Shown here: one piece after another, positions 1-6,085 of the stretch
How the letters are laid out: the number at the start of each line of letters is the position of its first letter
How positions within the stretch are numbered: position 1 is the first letter of the stretch
Translations under genes and position numbers: made by a program
Notes under the pieces: generated by a model
Told to the model about the DNA's origin: nothing
Seen by the model: the letters and a program-made list of their open reading frames with translations, nothing else
Database searches by the model: none
From: Planctomycetota bacterium
Lineage (GTDB): Bacteria > Planctomycetota > UBA1135 > GCA-002686595
Assembly (NCBI GenBank): GCA_029259675.1
Contig: JAJDES010000155.1
Coordinates: 1 to 9,356 of the forward strand
Length of the DNA stretch: 9,356 nt
Direction of reading: 5' to 3'

Positions 1-20
1 TCAGAGCGGGACCGGCCCAT
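1..20 (-). CDS. Possible first codons of the gene after oleA (partial)
   Basis: Reading the minus strand past the oleA stop, an ATG at 20..18 opens a frame MGRSRS that runs off the window. A G-rich stretch (GGGG) lies four bases before it and could be a weak ribosome binding site. The gap to the oleA stop is 57 bases. In many bacteria oleA is followed by other olefin/beta-lactone genes (oleB, oleC, oleD), so a same-strand partner is plausible. Six codons are far too few to identify anything, and the ATG may be chance. Confidence 0.2.
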
Positions 21-77
21 TGCCCCGGTTCACTACCGGAACCCAACCCCGGAGTGGAATTCGGACGGGCCCGGGCC

Positions 78-1130
78 TCAGGCGCGAGTGGCGGCGGGGC
101 CAAGTCCCAACATGAGACAATGCAATCCGCTGCCGATACCCAGCAGGGCCAGGCTGTGACCGGGCTGAACAAAACCCGACTCCTGGGCCCTGGCCAGGGA
201 TATCGGTAGGGAAACCGAGCCCATGTTCCCGAGGCTCTCCACGGTGGGGAAGTCCAGGTCCAAATCCAGTTGCAGGGTTTCGAGGGTCAGCTTGCGGTGA
301 GCCACCCCGACTTGGTGGGTGATGATGCGCTCCACGTGGGAGCGATTCCAGCCGAGTTCGCCTTCGAAGTGCCGCCAGGTTTCGCGCGCCAATTCATTGC
401 CGGCCAGCATGAGCGCTTCCGAATCGGTCTGCATCAAGGGTCCCGTGGAGTTGCCCGTTTCTGCACCGTGACAAAGAACGTGATGTTGCGTCGCCGCCCG
501 CGCCGCTCCTCCCAAGAGCGGTCGACCGCCGGGGGCGAGATCCGCGCGCGTCAGCACCATGGCCGCGGCACCGGATCCGATCGTCAGCGAGGCGAAGGCG
601 TCGCGCAGTTCGCGCTTGCCGCTCTTCGGGTTGGCGAGCAAGGCTTCAATCGTGGCTTCGACTAGGGGACCCCCGTCTTCGCCGGCCACGACGAGCCCCG
701 CCTCAATCGATCCGCGTTCGATCATCTCGGCCACGACAACCATGGCATTGGCGAAGCCCAGGCAGGCGTTGGACAGGTCGAATGCGAGGCAATCGTCGGG
801 CAACTCAAGTTGGTGGTGAACCACCGATGCCGTTGCCGGTTCGAGAAAGTCGCGACAAACCGAAGCGTGAATCAAACAACCGATGCGTTCACGTTCAAGG
901 CCGCTTTGTTCGAGGGCGCGCGCGCCGGCCCGGGCTGCAATGGCGCTCGGCTTAGTGCCGGGCTCAAAGTGCCGCCTGGTTTGAATTCCGCTCATCAACT
1001 CCAGGCGTCCGACCCGCAGTTTGCAACGATCGTAAATCGGCTGCAAACGCGCTTCGATGGACTCCGAGCTGACTACCCGCTGCGGGAGTTCGTAGGCGAT
1101 GGAATCGATGTGAACGCGATGAAAGCGCAT
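78..1130 (-). CDS. oleA: OleA-type acyl-CoA condensing thiolase (3-oxoacyl-ACP synthase III family)
   Basis: This 350-residue thiolase-fold enzyme is recognised as OleA-like rather than housekeeping FabH. OleA joins two fatty acyl-CoAs head to head by a Claisen condensation to a 2-alkyl-3-keto acid, the first step to long-chain cis-olefins or beta-lactones, in the cytoplasm. The nucleophile is Cys123 in SNACLGFANAM. Glu97 (RDFLEPATAS) matches the OleA glutamate that reaches into the partner subunit's active site. His272 (THQVG) and Asn302 (GNMGS) complete the catalytic set. The Glu-Cys spacing (26) and His-Asn spacing (30) equal those I recall for the Xanthomonas enzyme; Cys to His is about seven residues longer. 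LTIGSGAAAMV and the C-terminal ALLGIGSGLHC are also OleA-like. The ATG at 1130 places ARLQPIYDR at the same distance from the N-terminus as in Xanthomonas OleA, which fixes the start, although no clear Shine-Dalgarno precedes it. oleB, oleC and oleD are not in the window. A related FabH-like condensing enzyme is the alternative. Confidence 0.88.
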   Translation of the reverse strand: MRFHRVHIDSIAYELPQRVVSSESIEARLQPIYDRCKLRVGRLELMSGIQTRRHFEPGTKPSAIAARAGARALEQSGLERERIGCLIHASVCRDFLEPATASVVHHQLELPDDCLAFDLSNACLGFANAMVVVAEMIERGSIEAGLVVAGEDGGPLVEATIEALLANPKSGKRELRDAFASLTIGSGAAAMVLTRADLAPGGRPLLGGAARAATQHHVLCHGAETGNSTGPLMQTDSEALMLAGNELARETWRHFEGELGWNRSHVERIITHQVGVAHRKLTLETLQLDLDLDFPTVESLGNMGSVSLPISLARAQESGFVQPGHSLALLGIGSGLHCLMLGLGPAATRA

Positions 1131-1131
1131 G

Positions 1132-1169
1132 GACTTCTGCGGGAGATGACGACTTCTGCGGGCGATGGC
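1132..1169. repeat. 19-bp tandem duplication abutting the oleA start
   Basis: The unit GACTTCTGCGGGAGATGAC (1132-1150) is followed directly by GACTTCTGCGGGCGATGGC (1151-1169); 17 of 19 bases match. On the oleA strand the copies lie immediately before the start codon, where a ribosome binding site would be. They could be a chance slippage duplication or binding sites for a regulator. The sequence does not say which. Confidence 0.6.
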
Positions 1170-1446
1170 GAACGACGATCAGCTGCGGGGGCTGAGCCCG
1201 ATTTGCGTACCCAAGCTCTAAGGGGACCGGATTCAATTTAGGGCGAACAGCCTAGCGCCCGGCGATGCAGTGGCGGGCTTGCGGCATTGAATTTCTTTGG
1301 GCTTGCATGGCTCAGAGCGAAGGGTCTTCGATTGGGGCGAGTCCTCATACACGGGCGGCTTGCGCGAATGCACGTGCGCCGAACTTGGGGGTCGCTTCGC
1401 AGCAAGCGCTCGGGCCAGTGCCAAATTCAGGCTTGCCAACCCCGGC

Positions 1447-1466
1447 TGGAGGCTCGTCAGCCTCCA
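1447..1466. repeat. Perfect 8-bp hairpin upstream of dinB
   Basis: TGGAGGCT (1447-1454) and AGCCTCCA (1459-1466) are perfect inverted repeats around the four-base loop CGTC. No T-run follows on either strand, so it is not a classical terminator. It lies 65 bases before the dinB start and could be an RNA leader stem or an operator. It does not resemble a LexA box that I know. Confidence 0.55.
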
Positions 1467-1531
1467 TCGGCCACAAGCCGTGCCTCCACCGGTTGACGGA
1501 TCCAGTTGCCGGTCTGCAACCTGTGCTCCGC

Positions 1532-2722
1532 ATGTCCGTCGCCCCCGGAATCATCCACGTCGATATGGACGCCTTCTTCGCCGCGGTGGAGATGCGCGAC
1601 GAGCCGCGCTTGCGCGGGTTGCCCGTGGCCGTTGGCGGCCGGGCCGACTCGCGCGGTGTGATCTCGGCCGCCAGCTACGAAGCTCGGAAATTCGGCGTGC
1701 ATTCGGCGCAACCCAGCGCGCGCGCGCTTGAGTTGTGTCCGGAATTGAAATTGCTTGCGCCCAACTTCGACAAGTACACAGCGGAGAGTCAGCGCATCAT
1801 GGAGATCTTCCGGCGCTACACGCCGCTGGTCGAGCCGCTCTCCTTGGACGAAGCCTTCATGGATGTGCAAGGCTGCGAGCGCTTGTTCGGAAACTCGGTC
1901 GAGATCGGCCGCAGTATCAAGCGCGACATCCTGCGCGAAACCGGTTTGATCGCATCGGTCGGCGTGGCGCCCTCCAAGTTCTTGGCCAAGCTGGCTTCCG
2001 ATCTGGACAAGCCCGACGGCTTCCGCGTGATTGAGCCCGGACAAATTCGTTCGGTGATCGACCCCCTGCCGGTCGAGAAGATTTTCGGCGTCGGCGAGCG
2101 AACCGCCAAGCGCCTGCACAGCTTGGGCGTGCGCACGGTGGGGCAGTTGGCGGCGCGGGAGCGGGACGAAGTGTTGCGCGAGTTCGGCGCCAGCGGGGCT
2201 TGGATCTACGACTTGGCCCACGGTGTGGATTCGCGCCGCGTCAACCCGCGCCGGGTCGAAAAGTCCCACGGCATGGAGCGCACCTTCCCCGAGGACATCA
2301 CCGAGCGCGAGGAGCTGAAGCTGGCGCTGCGGGAGTTCAGCGAAGAGGTCTCCTACGATTTGCGCAGTCGCGGCTTGCGCGGGCGCACCATTACCGTCAA
2401 GGCGCGCTATTGGAACTTCAAGACGATCACGCGCACCCGCACGCTCGAGTACCCCACGAACTTGGGCGGCCGCATTTACTCCACCGCTCGCGATCTGTTC
2501 GAGCGCGTACCGGCCGGGCCCCTGCGACTGCTTGGCATCTCCATCGCCAATCTTGAGGACGTGCGCACGCCGACCCAAAAATCGCTTTTCGAAGAAGAGC
2601 CCGGTCAAGAACCGGAAGCCGACGCGCGCCTGGGACGGGCCATGGCAGGCTTGGACAGTCTCAGCGCCAAGTACGGCAGGCGCGTCGCTCTTCCAGCGAG
2701 TTTGGTGCAACGCAGCCGCTGA
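1532..2722 (+). CDS. dinB: DNA polymerase IV (Y-family translesion polymerase)
   Basis: This 396-residue protein is a complete Y-family polymerase, which copies past damaged template bases with low fidelity and no proofreading. The palm begins with GIIHVDMDAFFAAVE: Asp11 is a catalytic metal ligand and Phe16 sits at the steric-gate position that excludes ribonucleotides. SLDEAFMDV supplies the second catalytic pair, Asp106 and Glu107. VGVAPSKFLAKLASDLDKPDG and the helix-hairpin-helix-like FGVGERTAKRLHSLGVRTVGQL follow, then the little-finger domain (about residues 240-345). QKSLF at 349-353 fits a beta-clamp binding motif; about 40 further residues follow it. The ATG at 1532 is chosen because family N-termini begin within a few residues of IIHVDMD. 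An in-frame GTG three codons earlier (1523) is an alternative. Neither has a clear Shine-Dalgarno. No SOS operator was recognised upstream. The sulfatase-like gene starts 18 bases downstream and may be co-transcribed. Confidence 0.95.
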   Translation: MSVAPGIIHVDMDAFFAAVEMRDEPRLRGLPVAVGGRADSRGVISAASYEARKFGVHSAQPSARALELCPELKLLAPNFDKYTAESQRIMEIFRRYTPLVEPLSLDEAFMDVQGCERLFGNSVEIGRSIKRDILRETGLIASVGVAPSKFLAKLASDLDKPDGFRVIEPGQIRSVIDPLPVEKIFGVGERTAKRLHSLGVRTVGQLAARERDEVLREFGASGAWIYDLAHGVDSRRVNPRRVEKSHGMERTFPEDITEREELKLALREFSEEVSYDLRSRGLRGRTITVKARYWNFKTITRTRTLEYPTNLGGRIYSTARDLFERVPAGPLRLLGISIANLEDVRTPTQKSLFEEEPGQEPEADARLGRAMAGLDSLSAKYGRRVALPASLVQRSR

Positions 2723-2740
2723 CGTGCTATCCCACTCGGC

Positions 2741-4174
2741 GTGAGAACCCAAAGCGCTGAACGTTTCCGGCCCACCGGGCTGCTGCTGGCCCTTGTCCTG
2801 CCCCTTTGGGCCGGCTCCTGCTCGAATTCCGACCCTGGGAGGAGCTCTCCGCCCAATCTGGTGTTGATCGTCGTCGATACCCTGCGAGCCGACCATCTTT
2901 CGAGCTACGGGCACACGCGCGAGACATCTCCGGCACTCGACGCCATAGCGCGCGAGGGAGTTCGCTTTGAAGCCTGCCGCTCGACATCCAGCTGGACCAT
3001 GCCCTCGGTCGCGAGCCTGATCACGGGCCTGCCGCCGTCGACACACGGAGCCGAAAACTTTCAGCGCCTGCTGCCCCAGGAGGCGACAACATTGGCAGAG
3101 GTCTTGGGCGGGGCCGGCTACCGCACAGCGGGCGTGGTGAGCCACACCTTGGTGGGAGAGCGCTACGGTTACGACCAGGGCTACGGTCACTTCTCCGAAG
3201 ACGAAGCCTTGGGTTCGCGCCACATCTCAACGCCCGGCGTAACGGAGCGCTCCGCCGAATGGTTGCGCGCCAATGCCGGGGTTGAAAAACCCTTCTTTCT
3301 GTTTGCCCACTACTTCGATCCCCATTCGGATTACTTACCCCACAAGGATTTTGATTGGGCCCCCGAGCAGGGCTTGGGTCGCGTGCGGCCGGGCATGGCC
3401 TTCGAAACCCTGCGCATGCACATCGACGAGCTGAATGATGAGGAGCTCGATTATCTGACCAGCGTCTACGACGAAGAGATTCGCTTAACCGATCGAGGCA
3501 TCGGCGAGTTGATGGAGTTGTTGGAGGAAATGGGAGTAGCCGACAACACGCTCGTGGTCATCACTGCGGATCATGGCGAAGAGTTCTTGGACCACGGGTG
3601 GTGGGGTCACGTGGTCGCGCTTTACGACGAAGTCGTGCGCGTGCCCCTAGTCCTGCGCGGCCCCGGAGTGCAACCGGGATTGGTCGTCGATCAAGCCGTC
3701 TCCAATCTCTCCCTAATGCCGACTTTGCTCGAGTTGTTGGATTTGAAACCACCTGTGGGCATGCCCGCTCCCTCATTGGCCCCACTGCTGCGCGGAGATG
3801 ATTTCGATCCGGGCCCCAGCTTCTTCGAAGTCGAGGTGGACTTGCGCAAGGGCGCCCGCGGCGCGCGCTTGCAGGGCGTGGTGCGCGGCAATCAAAAGCT
3901 CATTCGCGACTCCAAGACCGGCGTGCTTCAACTCTTCGATCTCAGTCAAGATCCGCTCGAAAAGACGGATTTGAGCCAAATTCAGCCCGAATCAGTTGCA
4001 GAGTTACTAAGTCTTTTGGACGACTACCTAAGCCACTCCAAGGCCGCACGCCTGGAAGTCCAAGACATGGAACTCAGCGGCGACGAACGCAGCGAACTCG
4101 AAGACCTGGGCTACATCGGAGGCGACGAAGACCAGCCCGACGATAAGTCTAAGCAGCCCTCGAAAGTTAAATGA
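2741..4174 (+). CDS. Sulfatase-family (alkaline phosphatase superfamily) lipoprotein, Thr in place of the formylglycine residue
   Basis: The 477-residue product starts at a GTG and has a lipoprotein signal peptide: basic N-terminus, hydrophobic GLLLALVLPLW, then lipobox AGS-Cys27. The mature protein should be lipid-anchored outside the cytoplasmic membrane. The sulfatase fold is clear: NLVLIVVDTLRADHLSSYG (metal ligand Asp46), FDPH (193-195 region), VVITADHGEEFLDHGWWGH (Asp277, His278, His290) and a C-terminal LSGDERSELEDLGYIGG typical of this group. In the usual signature C-x-P-S-R-x-S-x-L-x-T-G the sequence reads T-M-P-S-V-A-S-L-I-T-G (86-96). Thr86 replaces the Cys that becomes formylglycine and Val90 replaces the Arg. 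Thr is the nucleophile in phosphotransferases of the superfamily, such as EptA and LtaS, so the enzyme may be a phosphodiesterase or phosphotransferase rather than a sulfatase. The substrate is unknown. No good ribosome binding site precedes the GTG; coupling to dinB (18-base gap) is possible. Confidence 0.87.
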   Translation: MRTQSAERFRPTGLLLALVLPLWAGSCSNSDPGRSSPPNLVLIVVDTLRADHLSSYGHTRETSPALDAIAREGVRFEACRSTSSWTMPSVASLITGLPPSTHGAENFQRLLPQEATTLAEVLGGAGYRTAGVVSHTLVGERYGYDQGYGHFSEDEALGSRHISTPGVTERSAEWLRANAGVEKPFFLFAHYFDPHSDYLPHKDFDWAPEQGLGRVRPGMAFETLRMHIDELNDEELDYLTSVYDEEIRLTDRGIGELMELLEEMGVADNTLVVITADHGEEFLDHGWWGHVVALYDEVVRVPLVLRGPGVQPGLVVDQAVSNLSLMPTLLELLDLKPPVGMPAPSLAPLLRGDDFDPGPSFFEVEVDLRKGARGARLQGVVRGNQKLIRDSKTGVLQLFDLSQDPLEKTDLSQIQPESVAELLSLLDDYLSHSKAARLEVQDMELSGDERSELEDLGYIGGDEDQPDDKSKQPSKVK

Positions 4175-4226
4175 CATTCAGCCGTGTCGTTAATTACGAA
4201 GGGGCTATGCATGGGACTACAGTCAA

Positions 4227-4240
4227 GTGAGTTCATTCAC
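4227..4240. promoter_or_regulatory. CRP/FNR-like palindrome GTGA-N6-TCAC
   Basis: GTGA (4227-4230) and TCAC (4237-4240) are separated by six bases, the spacing of CRP-family sites. The outermost bases (A and G) do not match the TGTGA/TCACA consensus. It lies about 87 bases upstream of the proposed TTG start of the MORN-repeat gene. The site is short and no CRP-family gene is present here, so it may be chance. Confidence 0.22.
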
Positions 4241-4288
4241 GCTCAAGCAGCGAGACATCATTTGGACCATTCCTGGTTGCCCGAGGCG

Positions 4289-4326
4289 CCCAGTTGATCC
4301 ATTGATTGTGCAAGGACCCAGTTGAT
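4289..4326. repeat. 10-bp direct repeat before the MORN-repeat gene
   Basis: CCCAGTTGAT occurs at 4289-4298 and again at 4317-4326, 28 bases apart. The second copy ends directly before the proposed TTG start. It could be a small duplication or a paired binding site; there is no further evidence. Confidence 0.4.
4312..4316 (+). promoter_or_regulatory. Shine-Dalgarno AAGGA deciding a TTG start
   Basis: AAGGA lies ten bases before the TTG at 4327. The only upstream in-frame alternative, a TTG at 4306, directly follows a TGA stop (4303-4305) and has no purine-rich site before it. Confidence 0.45.
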
Positions 4327-4986
4327 TTGAGCACGCGAATCCTAACGGGCGTCGCAATTGCCAGCTGTGGACTCCTGCTCCTTGTTAAGGGAGGACGTGA
4401 ACCTAGGGACGTACTAGGTGTAGAACTCGTCAATGGCAAAGACTTGCCTGTAAAGGAGGAGGGTGGGTCGGTACTAGTCAGCATTGCTCATGATGAGCTT
4501 CGACAGGAGACCAAAGCTCCAGGTGGTTTAGTGTCCTCCACCCACGGAGGATCTGTATTGATCAATGGTCGGCCATTTCAGGTCGAGTGGAGAGGAGACA
4601 TCAAGCGACTGAAGTGGCCCGACTCAGAGCAGATTTACGCAGAGGGCCGCTGGGTTGATGGGCGCCGTCAAGGTGTTCACAAGTCCTGGCACCCAACAGG
4701 TGATCTTGGTGCTGAGGAATTTTGGATTGACGGCAAGCGGCAGGGGGTGAGCGCGTACTACTTTGAAGGAAATGCCATTGCGACGAAGGGCGAGTACAGT
4801 CACGGATACAAGAACGGGAAATGGACTAATTGGTATCCCGACGGTTCAATCAAATCTGTGGGTTACTACGCGACTAATTTACGCGAGCAATTTCGCGTAG
4901 GCAGCTGGACCTTCCATCACCCAGATGGTTCCATCAATAACAGCCTTAGTGGGCTCTATGAAAACGGAACCAAGGTCGCTGACTGA
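4327..4986 (+). CDS. YwqK/MORN-repeat protein with an N-terminal membrane or signal segment
   Basis: The 219-residue product (226 if the TTG at 4306 is used) has two parts. Residues 1-20 (STRILTGVAIASCGLLLLVKGG) form a basic, then hydrophobic, signal-anchor or signal peptide. From about residue 85 the protein consists of degenerate 22-25-residue repeats with a G-x-W/Y...DG...G core: YAEGRWVDGRRQGVHKSWHP, EEFWIDGKRQGVSAYYFE, GEYSHGYKNGKWTNWYPDGS, and GSWTFHHPDGS. This is the MORN-like repeat of the YwqK family, which folds into beta-hairpins. YwqK-type proteins are often annotated as antitoxin components, but here there is no toxin beside the gene and the protein is probably exported, so I assign no function. 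Base composition differs from the neighbours: sampled 60-base lines give 27-33 G+C, against 44 in a dinB line, and codon use is more AT-rich. Recent acquisition is possible. No partner gene shares its strand downstream. Confidence 0.75.
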   Translation: MSTRILTGVAIASCGLLLLVKGGREPRDVLGVELVNGKDLPVKEEGGSVLVSIAHDELRQETKAPGGLVSSTHGGSVLINGRPFQVEWRGDIKRLKWPDSEQIYAEGRWVDGRRQGVHKSWHPTGDLGAEEFWIDGKRQGVSAYYFEGNAIATKGEYSHGYKNGKWTNWYPDGSIKSVGYYATNLREQFRVGSWTFHHPDGSINNSLSGLYENGTKVAD

Positions 4987-5042
4987 GGTTTTGGATAGCG
5001 AACGGTTCCAACTTCGTGATGGTTGGCGAAGACCAGTAAGTC

Positions 5043-5891
5043 TCACACTCGTTTGGCGGCGACGCAGTGCACTTTGTTTTTTAGTTCGACCTTGCCCGAA
5101 GCGAGGGTGTGGGCGGAGCAGCTGTCTTCGAGGGCGGACCAGTAGCGATCGCGCTCGGCTTGGGTGTGCTTGGAAAGCGCCTTGCGAATGCCGGTGGATA
5201 GTTCTTCGATGTAAGTGCGGTAGTGGGGGGGCGAATCAAAGTTAAAGACAACCTCAAAGGTTTGGCTGCGCAGGATTTCAAACTCGGCAGCCTGCAGGAC
5301 TTCTTCCAAACTGCCCTGGGAGCCGAATCGAAAGACGCCCGGTTCTTCGATCGGGGGCAATTCCTGTCCGAGGATGGCGGCCAGGTTGTCGCGCGGCATG
5401 GCCAGTAGGGGGGCTTCGTTTGATTCGGCCCACACCGCGGCCGCCAAGATACCGCCGGGCTTTAGGGCCCTGTGGACCGCAGCCAGTGTCCGCTCGGGTT
5501 CTTGCATGAGCATCAAGGCCCAGCGACATGTGGCCGCATCGAAGGAGCCCGCTTCAAACTCGAACTCTTCGGCGTCGGCTGCGTGGTATTGAACGTTGTG
5601 AATTTGCTCAGACTTCGCGCGCTCGGTGGCAATGCGAACCATTTCCGTCGAAAGGTCGAGCCCTACTACGCTGCCCCCATCTCCGGCGCAGCGGGCCGCG
5701 GTCAAGCTGGGCTCACCCAGGCCACAGGCGATGTCGAGCACGCGCGAGCCGGGCTTGATCTCGGCCATCTCAACCAGCAATTGATTGAGGTCCTGAGCTG
5801 CTGTGTGGAAGGTCGGCCACCACTTCTCCCAAGCGCCGGCGGCCGCATCCCAGGCCGCCGCTTGGGCCTCTCTAAATTCGGTTCGTTCCAT
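5043..5891 (-). CDS. Class I SAM-dependent methyltransferase, UbiE-like
   Basis: The 282-residue protein has the Rossmann methyltransferase order. Motif I VLDIACGLGEPSL (51-63) binds S-adenosylmethionine. Asp79 ends strand 2 (VVGLDLS) and should hold the ribose hydroxyls, and AADAEEFEF (105-113) contacts the adenine. SFDAATCRWALMLMQEP is motif IV and RALKPGG (141-147) is the post-motif loop. The C-terminal about 120 residues, with aromatic PPHYRTYIEELS, form the variable substrate part. The DIACGLGEP form of motif I resembles UbiE/ubiquinone-menaquinone methyltransferases, but the length and C-terminus do not match true UbiE, so the acceptor is unknown. It is cytosolic, monocistronic by position, convergent with the MORN-repeat gene (56 bases between stops), and divergent from the GntR operon across 194 bases. 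The ATG at 5891 has no clear Shine-Dalgarno, but it sits the expected distance before motif I. Confidence 0.88.
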   Translation of the reverse strand: MERTEFREAQAAAWDAAAGAWEKWWPTFHTAAQDLNQLLVEMAEIKPGSRVLDIACGLGEPSLTAARCAGDGGSVVGLDLSTEMVRIATERAKSEQIHNVQYHAADAEEFEFEAGSFDAATCRWALMLMQEPERTLAAVHRALKPGGILAAAVWAESNEAPLLAMPRDNLAAILGQELPPIEEPGVFRFGSQGSLEEVLQAAEFEILRSQTFEVVFNFDSPPHYRTYIEELSTGIRKALSKHTQAERDRYWSALEDSCSAHTLASGKVELKNKVHCVAAKRV

Positions 5892-5949
5892 ACAGCCAGG
5901 CTAGCGAGGCTGCGGGGGGACGCGCAGTTCCAGCTTCGGCAAGAGCCAT

Positions 5950-5972
5950 AAGTGCCTGCAATAAAGGCACTT
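5950..5972. repeat. Perfect 8-bp hairpin in the divergent promoter region
   Basis: AAGTGCCT (5950-5957) and AGGCACTT (5965-5972) are perfect inverted repeats around a seven-base AT-rich loop (GCAATAA). It lies 58 bases upstream of the methyltransferase start and 113 bases upstream of the GntR start. No T-run follows in either direction. A dimeric regulator's operator is the more likely reading than a terminator, because no gene ends here. Confidence 0.5.
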
Positions 5973-6027
5973 GCCACCCATCCAGGGCCCCCGCCGAGGC
6001 CTCGTGCCAAGATTTCATCTGGCTTAA

Positions 6028-6060
6028 ACTGTACTAGCCGTACTAGAACAGTCGAACAGT
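6028..6060. promoter_or_regulatory. Candidate operator of the GntR-ABC operon: 25-bp palindrome plus direct repeats
   Basis: The left arm ACTGTACTAG (6028-6037) and right arm CTAGAACAGT (6043-6052) are inverted repeats with nine of ten positions matching, around a five-base centre at 6038-6042. Direct repeats overlap the palindrome: GTACTAG at 6031-6037 and 6040-6046, and GAACAGT at 6046-6052 and 6054-6060. It ends 25 bases before the repressor's start codon. This is where a GntR-family protein would bind to repress its own operon, and GTAC-containing half sites are known for this family. The promoter itself is not resolved; no good -35/-10 pair was found. Confidence 0.55.
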
Positions 6061-6085
6061 TCGGCGCAGCCCCGGACCTTCCAAC

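Larger units (their letters stand above)
1131..1531. other. Divergent intergenic region between oleA and dinB, no gene seen
   Basis: These 401 bases separate two divergently transcribed genes and must hold both promoters. I see no tRNA, no convincing coding sequence and no clear -35/-10 pair. A TTGACG at 1493-1498 lacks a -10 box at the right distance. The plus-strand frame of dinB stays open back to 1265, but that extension has no polymerase-like sequence and is rich in Ala, Gly, Pro and Ser. The part from about 1300 to 1490 is dense in short inverted repeats, including CGCTT/AAGCG (1393-1397 and 1404-1408), the palindrome GCACGTGC (1370-1377) and the perfect hairpin at 1447-1466. A structured leader or a dispersed intergenic repeat is possible. 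Confidence 0.6.

Noticed and set aside
270..1241. Three plus-strand open frames across and beyond oleA
   Set aside because: They lie antisense to the well-supported oleA frame, extend only slightly past its start, and show no domain or initiation signals.
1493..1522. TTGACG with CAACCT as a dinB promoter
   Set aside because: The -10 candidate matches the consensus poorly and would leave almost no leader. The -35-like hexamer alone is expected by chance.
1265..1531. In-frame N-terminal extension of dinB by 89 codons
   Set aside because: The added residues are low-complexity and unlike any Y-family polymerase. Family members begin a few residues before IIHVDMD, which fits the ATG at 1532.
1457..3223. 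588-codon open frame on the minus strand
   Set aside because: It is antisense to dinB and the sulfatase-like gene, both of which have clear catalytic motifs. Long antisense frames are expected in GC-rich DNA and this one has no recognisable domain.
4306..4326. TTG at 4306 as the start of the MORN-repeat gene
   Set aside because: It directly follows an in-frame stop and lacks a ribosome binding site. TTG 4327 has AAGGA ten bases upstream and puts the hydrophobic segment near the N-terminus. It cannot be excluded.
4227..4326. Possible recombination footprint around the MORN-repeat gene
   Set aside because: The 10-bp direct repeat is on one side of the gene only and does not flank it. No integrase, transposase or tRNA end is nearby.
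5012..5031. CTTCG...CGAAG stem as a terminator between the convergent genes
   Set aside because: The stem is only five base pairs with a ten-base loop and there is no T-run on either strand.
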